A DNA stretch of 64,000 nt from positions 22,728-86,727 of the IMG/VR virus record IMGVR_UViG_3300035663_000005. One strand, given 5' to 3'. Position 1 is the first letter of the stretch; every line of letters begins with the position of its first letter. Shown one piece after another: positions 39,809 to 47,333 of the stretch. The stretch is from a virus. A program made the translations under genes and the position numbers. The notes under the pieces are model-generated. The model had not been told where the DNA came from and made no database searches. It saw nothing but the letters and a program-made list of their open reading frames with translations.

Positions 39809-40105
39809 TTACTTGGTGGGAGTATACGATTGGTCGCCACGACGCTCGGTTTTCTGAATGAGATACCTACCGTTCTGCTTGGTGATATAGTGTTCCCACA
39901 GTTGACGAGCGTTTTCCACAGTGCCAGTCCAAGTGCTGAGAATCTTGCCAGGCTCACCGTTGGTGTCTGCCCGAACCAAGACTCGGCACTGATGAACATG
40001 CTTGAAAGGTTTGGTGTGAACCACAAACTGCACCCATTCCTGTCGCTTGTAGCCGCCGTAGTCATCTTCAACCAACAGCCAATAGTGAATCACTTCCCAA
40101 TTCAT
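39809..40105 (-). CDS. Small unknown protein with AR-x-x-W motif
   Basis: 98 aa from ATG 40105 (GAGGAG ten bases upstream). Beta-rich MNWEVIHYWLLVEDDYGGYK, VQFVVHTKPFKHVHQCRVLV, then TWTGTVENARQLWEHYITKQ near the end. Same architecture as 39291-39542: N-terminal strands followed by the ENAR..W helix. Function unknown. Confidence 0.55.
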   Translation of the reverse strand: MNWEVIHYWLLVEDDYGGYKRQEWVQFVVHTKPFKHVHQCRVLVRADTNGEPGKILSTWTGTVENARQLWEHYITKQNGRYLIQKTERRGDQSYTPTK

Positions 40106-40107
40106 TT

Positions 40108-40338
40108 TCAGTCTTCTCCTCGCCAGTTTCTGGCCCAAACTTCTTCTCGGTAATCCTCAAGCCCCTTAACCTCTTCACGAAGGCTTTCAATCTCCATCGC
40201 GGCTCGGTCAAGCAGCCACTCAATACCCTTCTTCCCGCTGAACCATGCAGCGGCTTCACGCAAGTCCTTCACAATATCAGGAGTCTCCTGAACGGGAGTC
40301 TTGCGAACAGTCTTCTTCTTGGTCTTCTTGGTTTTCAT
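40108..40338 (-). CDS. Small coiled-coil protein with basic N-terminus
   Basis: 76 aa. MKTKKTKKKTVRKTPVQETP is strongly basic, followed by helical DIVKDLREAAAWFSGKKGIE and a Glu-rich coiled coil IESLREEVKGLEDYREEVW. Possibly a DNA-binding or scaffold-like peptide. Function unknown. Confidence 0.55.
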   Translation of the reverse strand: MKTKKTKKKTVRKTPVQETPDIVKDLREAAAWFSGKKGIEWLLDRAAMEIESLREEVKGLEDYREEVWARNWRGED

Positions 40339-40346
40339 TTTTTCTT

Positions 40347-40580
40347 TCAGTAAAGGTTCGGATAGTTTGGATTGTCTTTCAAGGTTTCGTTCATCACTTG
40401 AATCATTGCTCGCATGCGTGTGTCATCGTTTGAAAATTGGTTGGAGTAGTAAATGCCCCAAACAGTTCGCATCGCTTGACGCAACCGCAGTATTTCACTG
40501 CCCGCAGCACACGAAAGTTCATCGCTGCGACGAAACAGTTCGTCCACGATGTCTCGCTTGAATGATGCAGAGGTTGTCAT
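40347..40580 (-). CDS. Small unknown helical protein
   Basis: 77 aa. ATG overlaps the upstream stop as TGATG, so it is coupled to the phosphoesterase gene. MTTSASFKRDIVDELFRRSD, ELSCAAGSEILRLRQAMRTV, MIQVMNETLKDNPNYPN. Helical throughout; function unknown. Confidence 0.55.
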   Translation of the reverse strand: MTTSASFKRDIVDELFRRSDELSCAAGSEILRLRQAMRTVWGIYYSNQFSNDDTRMRAMIQVMNETLKDNPNYPNLY

Positions 40581-41143
40581 CACAGTCCTGCTTTCTTACG
40601 AATCTCTTCCAACGAAATCGGCGTGTAGTTGATTCGTTCCACACACACCGAAAAGTAACGAGGGTCTTCCGCCTGACATGCTCGCATCGGCTCCTCGGGG
40701 TCATCGTGCATTTCCATCACGGCTTCCGCGTGAAGATGAGCATGAATGTTCAGCCACCATCCACCAGTCCGATGCCGATACAAGGAATTCGGATGCAGCG
40801 GAATGTGCGAAAGAATCTCCTTGTCCATTCTGTGATACGCACGAATATCCTTGAAATACTTCAGGTATTCGCCTGGCTTCAGAATGTCGTGATTGCCCTT
40901 GATAAGAATCTTGGAACCGTTAAGAGAACCAAGAATTTTCAAAGCCTGATTCGTGAATGCAACATCACCCATCACATACACCTTATCAGCAGAACGCACC
41001 GTAGCGTTCCACCGTTCTGCCATCACCGCATCTCCCTCGGCGGCATTCGCAAACGGGCGAACTCGCTCACCGTTTGAACGAGTGAAGCGGTAAATGTTGT
41101 CGTGCCCGAAGTGCGGACAACCGATGAAGAAGGTGTTAGCCAT
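40580..41143 (-). CDS. Calcineurin-like metallophosphoesterase, variant first motif
   Basis: 187 aa. Metallophosphoesterase motifs in order: GCPHFGHDNI (usual form is SDTHFGHxN, so the first metal-binding Asp is Cys9), VYVMGDVAF (Asp60), IKGNHD (83-86), HIPLHP (His117) and NIHAHLH (usual NVHGHTH). It probably hydrolyses a phosphodiester or nucleotide; the Asp-to-Cys change may alter metal use. Starts at a TAATG overlap with the gene upstream. Confidence 0.75.
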   Translation of the reverse strand: MANTFFIGCPHFGHDNIYRFTRSNGERVRPFANAAEGDAVMAERWNATVRSADKVYVMGDVAFTNQALKILGSLNGSKILIKGNHDILKPGEYLKYFKDIRAYHRMDKEILSHIPLHPNSLYRHRTGGWWLNIHAHLHAEAVMEMHDDPEEPMRACQAEDPRYFSVCVERINYTPISLEEIRKKAGL

Positions 41144-42054
41144 TATCGCTGCCCACCAATCTCCATCGTGAGGTTTGAGGGGGAAACGCGAGCATGCGGA
41201 TTCGGCGTATCACCGATGGGAGGATATCGCATCAGCAGAGCAAGCATCTGCTTGGTGCGCTCGTCGCACAGTCTGTCTGCCTGCTTGGAATCCTCAATAA
41301 GATTGTTGAGAATCTGCTGGTCGGCATCGTTCGGCACATACTCCACATTCGCGGGATTGATGAAACCCACATCCGTGAACTTGCCGTTAGCATCACGCTT
41401 GTCCGACCAAGCAAGACCGATGGCAGGGCCGAAGCGAGTCTTGCCGTCCCAAAACATCATGCCCACCTTGCCGTGCGGATACTTGCGACCCGCATTCACG
41501 CGCCACTTGGAACCCTTCACAGGCTTAGGAGACACCGTTTCCTCCCAACTCTTGCGAAGTTGAGCAAGATAGTTTTCCTTGAAGTTTTTGCCCATCGCGG
41601 CAGCAGTCTGCACCGCCCACACAGTCTTCCACCACACGAGAAATTCGGCTCGCTCCTTCACGGAAGCATCGCACTGAAACGCGGTGCTGGAAACATGATG
41701 ACCGCGAACAGGCGTGTAGCCGTAGCGTCGCTGCTCGTGGCACTGCACCATGATGGGAAGGAAACGCACCATCTCGGTGGCGTTCGGGTCGGGGTTTCGC
41801 AGCCACGCATACAGCATGCAGCACATGCTGGTGGTATCGTCCGCGTAGAGCGGAATCATGCCCCACCAATCTGTGAGACAGCACACCTTGCCCTTGTAAC
41901 GCTCAAACAGATCCTGCGTGTGCGGATTCCATCCCGACTCCAACAGCAGTTCCGCGTTGTCGGAATGGTAGAACAGCGGAGCCGTGGACACGGGCGTGAC
42001 ATCGGCGGGCAGGAGAGTGGCGAGAGAGTAGGGCGGCAATGTAGTTGTGGTCAT
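41143..42054 (-). CDS. Unknown GC-rich protein
   Basis: 303 aa. Features: YKGKVCCLTDWWGMIPLYAD, MVQCHEQRRYGYTPVRGHHV, WKTVWAVQTAAAMGKNFKE, KVGMMFWDGKTRFGPAIGLA, RTKQMLALLMRYPPIGDTPN. GC-rich codon use compared with genes on either side. Served by its own sigma70-type promoter. No family recognised; possibly related to the 52-58 kb GC-rich set. Confidence 0.6.
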   Translation of the reverse strand: MTTTTLPPYSLATLLPADVTPVSTAPLFYHSDNAELLLESGWNPHTQDLFERYKGKVCCLTDWWGMIPLYADDTTSMCCMLYAWLRNPDPNATEMVRFLPIMVQCHEQRRYGYTPVRGHHVSSTAFQCDASVKERAEFLVWWKTVWAVQTAAAMGKNFKENYLAQLRKSWEETVSPKPVKGSKWRVNAGRKYPHGKVGMMFWDGKTRFGPAIGLAWSDKRDANGKFTDVGFINPANVEYVPNDADQQILNNLIEDSKQADRLCDERTKQMLALLMRYPPIGDTPNPHARVSPSNLTMEIGGQR

Positions 42055-42060
42055 CCCTCA

Positions 42061-42089
42061 ATTTTAGCATAAAAACGGGGCCCTGTCAA
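42061..42089 (-). promoter_or_regulatory. Sigma70-type promoter
   Basis: Reverse strand TTGACA (consensus), 17-bp spacer, TAAAAT, ending 7 bp before the ATG of the 41143-42054 gene. A GTCCGATAATA motif lies about 29 bp upstream of the -35. Confidence 0.7.
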
Positions 42090-42117
42090 GCCGTAGGGCC
42101 GCCGAATCGCCATTTTT

Positions 42118-42273
42118 TATTATCGGACGCACACCCAAAAGGACCGGGTTTCCTGCGGGTTTTTGGGGGGTTTTGGAGCCGCTAGCCGCCTCTCTGGCGC
42201 GTTCGCAGGTCGGGCCCCACCCTACGGGCATCCCCACGGGGCCACCCCTCCACGGGGCCTAAAGTTATCGGAC
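42118..42273. other. GC-rich gene-free stretch with TATCGGAC motifs
   Basis: No ORF. Contains TATTATCGGAC at 42118-42128 and TTATCGGAC at 42265-42273, G/C homopolymer runs, and short hairpins such as CCACGGGG/CCACGGGGC direct repeats. The motif recurs at 54.5 and 58.3 kb. Confidence 0.6.
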
Positions 42274-43530
42274 TTACCAGGTGTAACGCATTTCGGTGGG
42301 CTGTAGGCCGAACTTATCCAAGAACGAACCTAATCCAAGTCCACGAATTGCTCGACTTAAAATTGCCGCAAAGATTGAAACTACTTTACGCAAAGCCTCA
42401 ACAAACTTTTTAAATCCTTCTTTAACATATTGATAACCTTTCATGCCTGCGTTAACCACATTTTGTTTTGCGGTTTTCAACCAATCGCCCAATCCTTCAT
42501 TGAAACATTGCATGTAGTATTCGTAGTTCTGTTCCAACATCATGCCGTCGAACGCTTCATCTAGTTCGCCTGCATCTCCTGCTTTCTGAGCGAAGTCTAA
42601 TCGGAACGCAATGCCACGAGAACCGCCACCGCTCTTGCTGCTCTTTCTTCCACGGTCACGCAAACCGAACTTGAAGCGAGGCAACATGTGGTCAATGAAT
42701 TCGTCTGCATCCATAAACTTAATGCTGCCGTCATCAAACCATTCCAAGAAGTGAGTGGCTATAAAGTCAGGTTTGTTAAATCGTTTTTCACCTGTCGCAA
42801 ACTCACGAAGTAGTTTCTTGCGATTCTCATTTTTCAACATGAACTTGGTCATTTCAATTGTTATCTTTTCACGAACTCCAATCAAATCCAAGAATTCGTT
42901 TATCTGTTCTAGTTCGCGGTCGAACGGAACTCCTGTTCCACTCTTCAAGCCAGTGACCACACTTATCAGGCGGTCAAATTCATCTTTACCATATTTGGTT
43001 TCAAACTTCTTGCGAGTCTGCTTGTAGACTGTTTCGTTACCGGTTTGAATAATAATGTTAGAAATGGTTTTAGCAATTTCTGCACCTTCTGTTTTTCCAA
43101 AGGTTGCGTTAAGCACCGCGTAGATTTCGTTGGTTTGTGCGGAAGCAATTTGTGCTGCTGCTCCGTTTTTAACCGAGGAGCAATACTTTTTGCCGCTCTG
43201 ATTTAAGAACACAATATCGGTTTTTGGTTCGCCACTCTTAATACTCTTGCCTGGCCCACCTTCCGTGTATGCAGCAGTAATTACCGAAGTGGGTGCTCGC
43301 CCTGCCATCTGCCAAGCCAAGCGAGGCTTGCCAATCTTTTTAACCAACTCTTTAACGCAAGACTTAGCCGCAACTTCCGCTGCTTTGCTTTGATACTTTA
43401 GTCCGGTAGCACGACTTTTTCCTTCGCTTGAAATTTCATTGAACGCCTTCGTCAAGTCCATTTCAAATTTGGTGGAATTGATAGACTCTGTTAGGTAGAG
43501 TTCTCCAAGTAGTCCGGTTAAAGTCTTCAT
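42274..43530 (-). CDS. Capsid-targeted protein with PD-(D/E)xK-nuclease-like core
   Basis: 418 aa. MKTLTGLLGELYLTESIN gives possible prohead-protease cuts after LLGE and YLTE. Residues 102-121 read PKTDIVFLNQSGKKYCSSVK, i.e. Asp105 plus S-x-K (119-121), the spacing of a PD-(D/E)xK active site, followed by NGAAAQIASAQTNE. The C-terminus has an amphipathic to hydrophobic stretch FVEALRKVVSIFAAILSRAI. First (promoter-proximal end is uncertain) of nine tagged genes. Probably packaged in the head and injected; a nuclease against host DNA is one option. Confidence 0.55.
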   Translation of the reverse strand: MKTLTGLLGELYLTESINSTKFEMDLTKAFNEISSEGKSRATGLKYQSKAAEVAAKSCVKELVKKIGKPRLAWQMAGRAPTSVITAAYTEGGPGKSIKSGEPKTDIVFLNQSGKKYCSSVKNGAAAQIASAQTNEIYAVLNATFGKTEGAEIAKTISNIIIQTGNETVYKQTRKKFETKYGKDEFDRLISVVTGLKSGTGVPFDRELEQINEFLDLIGVREKITIEMTKFMLKNENRKKLLREFATGEKRFNKPDFIATHFLEWFDDGSIKFMDADEFIDHMLPRFKFGLRDRGRKSSKSGGGSRGIAFRLDFAQKAGDAGELDEAFDGMMLEQNYEYYMQCFNEGLGDWLKTAKQNVVNAGMKGYQYVKEGFKKFVEALRKVVSIFAAILSRAIRGLGLGSFLDKFGLQPTEMRYTW

Positions 43531-43555
43531 ATCGGTATTTATTCTTTCTGCGTGA

Positions 43556-44503
43556 TTATGCCAATATTGATACTAGTGCGTTAAATGCTTTTTCTGTGGC
43601 ATCAACGCTTGTGAAGAACTTTCGGAAGTGACGCATGAATATTGCTTTATCTTCCTTCTTCCAATCCCAAACGGTTGTGTGCTCATCCGAATTGCTCCAT
43701 TCTGGATCTTCCCCGTATCCTCCTGGCGCGTTCTGCATCATGGCAACAAATCCTCTCAAAGGCACATAAACCTTGCAACGAATCGGCTTATTACTTAAGC
43801 GAAGCACTTCCTCTTCATCATCAACGCTTCCCATTACTGCATTAAGTATATCGCTGCTTGCTTTGCCGTCAAACAGAGTTTCTTGTTTGGTTAACTGTGC
43901 TTCCATGACTGCCATAACGCGAGACTTGTTGGTGCGTTCACGAACATATTTTACCGATATTTTACCAAATGTTTCGGCAACTCTAAATGTTGTTGACCAT
44001 GATTGTCCTTCATACCTAGAACTGTAGGTCATATCTCCAATCAGGTAAGTGCTGCTGCCAGTAAATGCAACATCTTTAAACTTCACTCCCTTAAAGTCAA
44101 CCATACCTAATGTGGTTCCGCGATACGCTTCACCATCATACCAAGTCCAAGAAGCACGAGACGGACAAGCAAGCAATTTTTTCAATGCTAGTTTTACTGA
44201 ATTCATGTCACTTTGCGAACGATTTGAATCTATAGAAACTTTGAAATGCTCTCCGATATTTACTGCTGCCATCCAAATTTCTTTTGTTAGATTTGGTGCA
44301 GCAGGCGCAAACTTTTTGCGATACTCTTCGTATGCAACTCTTATTTTCAAGGTTTCAATCATCGCGTAATCGTAACGAACCGTTTCAAATCTTTCGTAAC
44401 AGAAATACACCAACTCCTTTAACGGTCTAACCATAGGTTGACGCAGCCACCAGCAGATGCCTTCGTTTGGAGCCTCTTGAAGATAGTTGGTGAAATCTTT
44501 CAT
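43556..44503 (-). CDS. Capsid-targeted ADP-ribosyltransferase (Alt/Mod-like), copy 1
   Basis: 315 aa. Tag MKDFTNYLQEAPNEG with probable cut after YLQE. ART motifs: AYRGTT with Arg128, QSWSTTFRVAETFG with the S-W-S at 168-170, and DEEEVLRLSN with ExE at 230-232, the R-S-E triad of arginine-specific mono-ADP-ribosyltransferases. The region ACPSRASWTWYDG before the Arg is conserved in all four paralogues. T4 carries Alt in the head to modify host RNA polymerase; this is a smaller protein without Alt's long N-domain. Overlaps the next gene by 4 bp. Confidence 0.75.
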   Translation of the reverse strand: MKDFTNYLQEAPNEGICWWLRQPMVRPLKELVYFCYERFETVRYDYAMIETLKIRVAYEEYRKKFAPAAPNLTKEIWMAAVNIGEHFKVSIDSNRSQSDMNSVKLALKKLLACPSRASWTWYDGEAYRGTTLGMVDFKGVKFKDVAFTGSSTYLIGDMTYSSRYEGQSWSTTFRVAETFGKISVKYVRERTNKSRVMAVMEAQLTKQETLFDGKASSDILNAVMGSVDDEEEVLRLSNKPIRCKVYVPLRGFVAMMQNAPGGYGEDPEWSNSDEHTTVWDWKKEDKAIFMRHFRKFFTSVDATEKAFNALVSILA

Positions 44504-45297
44504 ACGGAATATTTACTTACCTTTTTCTCAAAGTGTTTCCACAAGTTGCTTGTGCTCATTCGTTTTAACGCATCTTCTCCGGTAATTTTAGCAAGACGAG
44601 TTTTGAATGTTTTAATATCTCTTTCGTCTGCATTCCCTATACTGAAATCTACTAGACTACCCCATGCGCTCCATAGGGAAACATAAGCACGAACCTGTAT
44701 TGGTGTGTTGCTTACACGAAGAATTTCTTTCTCTTCGGTGTGAGCAGATATCTGACGAATCACATCAGGTGTTAAGAAAGTTTCTTGTCGTTTAACACGA
44801 TGCTCAATTATGATTTGGATGGCATCTTCAGTAAAAGAAGGTATTGTGTAGTTTGTAAATTGTTGTGCCACCCTAAACTCGTAACTCCACGATTGAATCG
44901 GATGCTCTGATTTATAAGTTCCCGTCGCCACAAGATATTCCACACCGTTAAATTCAACCAATTCTCCTGTAAACTTAAATTTCTCGGCAAGATAACGAGA
45001 AGTCTTATTAAGCCCACGCCAAACTGGTATGCCATCAAACGAGTAAGTCCAGTTTGCACGATTCTTACATTTACACATTTCAAGTATAGCATCGTGAACA
45101 CTAGGTTTTCTTATGCTTGAATCAAAATAATAAATCAACGCGCTTGAGTATTTTTTCAGTGAACCCATACCAGAAGAAACAGGATGTTTAGCCATATCTA
45201 CAAACGCTTCTTCTGTTGGCTGAGACAGCAATTCACAGATGGTTGGCCCCTTTGTCGTTTTGGTGGCTTCTTGAAGATAGTCTATGAAATCTTTCAT
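44500..45297 (-). CDS. Capsid-targeted ADP-ribosyltransferase, copy 2
   Basis: 265 aa. Tag MKDFIDYLQEATKTTKG, nearly the same as copy 1. ART motifs: PVWRGLNK with Arg94, QSWSYEFRVAQQF with S-W-S at 136-138, EEKEILRVSN with ExE at 189-191. Preceded by NRANWTYSFDG. Shortest of the four. Overlaps both neighbours by 4 bp, so all are co-translated. NAD is the expected donor; target unknown. Confidence 0.75.
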   Translation of the reverse strand: MKDFIDYLQEATKTTKGPTICELLSQPTEEAFVDMAKHPVSSGMGSLKKYSSALIYYFDSSIRKPSVHDAILEMCKCKNRANWTYSFDGIPVWRGLNKTSRYLAEKFKFTGELVEFNGVEYLVATGTYKSEHPIQSWSYEFRVAQQFTNYTIPSFTEDAIQIIIEHRVKRQETFLTPDVIRQISAHTEEKEILRVSNTPIQVRAYVSLWSAWGSLVDFSIGNADERDIKTFKTRLAKITGEDALKRMSTSNLWKHFEKKVSKYSV

Positions 45298-46181
45298 GTT
45301 AACTTCTCGTTTGTGTTCACAGTAATCTTACCGTTATCCCATCGTGCTGTCCACTTTGCGGTTTTAACAAGCGAGTCCCAAATCTTTCTGGCTTCGCGTG
45401 TGTAGATGTTTGAGCGTTTCGGGTCTGTCCACTTTCCTGTTGAAGGCGAATACCAATACGCAATTTGATATTCGGTAATGGTATTCTTGTCATCGGTAAG
45501 ATGTCCGAAAATTCTATACGGGTATATGCCGTTCGTCGTTTTGCCTTGGTATTTTGCAGTAACTTTCTCAGGCTCTGCAATGATATGCAACACTTCAGGT
45601 ATACTGCCATAACCCTTCTTCAATGTTTCAACTATACTTTCCACATTCCACTTTGCGTTTTTAATTTCACGGTCTGTCATCTCGGTGATAGGTTTACGCA
45701 TGTGTGAAGTCAAGTCAAGCATCACCACCGTAGGATTAATGCCGTTCATAAACGCAATATCCATTCGCGTGTTGCCTGCAAGAACTCGCATATCTCCTTT
45801 AGGAAACTTCACCACGATAGGCATGTCTACCGGCTTGCCTGCCTTTATAAGTTTCTCTAAATCTTTAAGTGTATCTTCATTTCTAAACTTTGGAAACGAA
45901 CGATATCCTGAGATAAGGTCTAGTAGTTCTTCCATGTCTCGGGTGCGACTGCGATTGTGAATCTTACGGTCGGTAGCAGAATCAATCTGCATCGTGGGAG
46001 CAGACTTTACCGCTTTCAGAAACTCTGCTTCGGTTGGAAAAATGTTTCTAGGCAACTCGTGAATCAGATGCTTTAGATACTCAATCTGATATTCTTTGCG
46101 AATGCTAGCATCGCTTGGGCGAACCCAATTGCCGCGTTTCGCTTCACTCAAAACTTCTCGTAGTTGCCAGTAGTCTTTCAT
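45294..46181 (-). CDS. Capsid-targeted protein with ParB-like domain
   Basis: 295 aa. Tag MKDYWQLREVLSEAKRGN with possible cuts after QLRE and VLSE. Residues about 115-150 contain PIVVKFPKGDMRVLAGNTRM, then DIAFMNGINPTVVMLD, the ParB/Srx-type pattern (G-N-T-R in place of the common G-x-x-R). The C-terminus has TREARKIWDSLVKTAKW, related to the AR-x-x-W helices in this genome. First 28 bases of the gene are identical to those of 46183-47331. ParB-fold proteins can be NTP-binding clamps, nucleases or kinases; which applies here is unknown. Confidence 0.6.
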   Translation of the reverse strand: MKDYWQLREVLSEAKRGNWVRPSDASIRKEYQIEYLKHLIHELPRNIFPTEAEFLKAVKSAPTMQIDSATDRKIHNRSRTRDMEELLDLISGYRSFPKFRNEDTLKDLEKLIKAGKPVDMPIVVKFPKGDMRVLAGNTRMDIAFMNGINPTVVMLDLTSHMRKPITEMTDREIKNAKWNVESIVETLKKGYGSIPEVLHIIAEPEKVTAKYQGKTTNGIYPYRIFGHLTDDKNTITEYQIAYWYSPSTGKWTDPKRSNIYTREARKIWDSLVKTAKWTARWDNGKITVNTNEKLT

Positions 46182-46182
46182 A

Positions 46183-47331
46183 TTATTTTTCTCGCAACAA
46201 AGTCTTGTAAATATACGCTACTGCTTCACTATCATTACGAACTGCTGATACGAGAGTTCCTTTGGTGAGAATAAACTTCGCTTTAATTGGAGCATTAGAT
46301 ACACGAATCACTTCCTCTTCAGAAGAACCAATTCCAGCACGAGCCGCCAATTTTCTTGAAGCCCGTTCACTAAGCATGCGCTGCTCTATAGGAACCTCTG
46401 CGGAAACTATCACAGGAGCAGAACCAGATACTTTTCCGGTTCCAGGCTTAGGCATTACTCCTCCTGAAATTCCTGAGATGTGTAACTCGGCTTCAGGAGA
46501 ACCACTACCACCAGAGCCAGCCCCTCTTGCAAAATTTTTAGCGACAGCAATACTTCTTGTCCAAGATTGTGCTCCAAGTCTGCTCTGATAGATTCCCTCG
46601 GCGTGTAAGTCGTTTCCGACTCGTTTCCACCTTAACTCTTTAAGTTTATCCCAAGACATAGTTTTGCCGCGATATAAAGTTCCCTTGAAATCTGCCTTTG
46701 TCCAATCGCCTCGTGTTGGACACGCTTGTATTGCTTTAAACACTCCTAGCACCGAGGCTTTACCGCGACCCATTAAATCGGAACCAAACCAATCATTAAA
46801 TGCTGTTTCAATTTTAACGGCTACAGATTCAAGCGTTTTCATTCCGTCTAAAATCCACGCATCTAATAACTCTTTAGTATTATCGTTCCAAAGATATGAG
46901 TCTTTAAGTCCGTCAATCACATACACCATGTCATCAAGAGATAAACTCACGAAGTCGCATATGGTGACACCTGAGAAATTGGGAAATCCTAAATTATCCT
47001 TTTTGCCTTTACTTAACTTGGTAAATATCTTTTTGTCTTCTGGGTCAAATTGGTAATCACTAGGATTGAGTTTTTTTGGTTTACTTGAGTTACCCGATTT
47101 ACTTGAGTTCTTGTCAAGTCCGTATTCTCGTATAATTGTTTCAGCCCATAATTCGCTCCATTCCGCCCCGCCTGTTATCCCGCCTGGAGTCCAGCCACCC
47201 CGAAGTTTTTTAGCCAAGGCTGCATCTCCTCCAAACTTTCTACTCCATTCTTTCCAGTATGCATCCCAAGACTCGTTTACGAGTTTGCTTGAACCCTTCA
47301 ACTCTTCTCGTAGTTGCCAGTAGTCTTTCAT
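46183..47331 (-). CDS. Capsid-targeted ADP-ribosyltransferase, copy 3
   Basis: 382 aa from ATG 47331 (AGGA seven bases upstream; a GTG two codons earlier is disfavoured). Tag MKDYWQLREELKGSS. A unique domain at about 98-135 (DKKIFTKLSKGKKDNLGFPN, FSGVTICDFVSLSLDD) is shared with copy 4. ART motifs: TLYRGKTMSWD with Arg221, GAQSWTRSIAVAKNF with S-W-T at 256-258, SEEEVIRVSN with ExE at 338-340. A Gly-rich loop (RGAGSGGSGSPEAE) lies between S and E motifs. Longest of the four. Confidence 0.75.
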   Translation of the reverse strand: MKDYWQLREELKGSSKLVNESWDAYWKEWSRKFGGDAALAKKLRGGWTPGGITGGAEWSELWAETIIREYGLDKNSSKSGNSSKPKKLNPSDYQFDPEDKKIFTKLSKGKKDNLGFPNFSGVTICDFVSLSLDDMVYVIDGLKDSYLWNDNTKELLDAWILDGMKTLESVAVKIETAFNDWFGSDLMGRGKASVLGVFKAIQACPTRGDWTKADFKGTLYRGKTMSWDKLKELRWKRVGNDLHAEGIYQSRLGAQSWTRSIAVAKNFARGAGSGGSGSPEAELHISGISGGVMPKPGTGKVSGSAPVIVSAEVPIEQRMLSERASRKLAARAGIGSSEEEVIRVSNAPIKAKFILTKGTLVSAVRNDSEAVAYIYKTLLREK

Positions 47332-47333
47332 GT

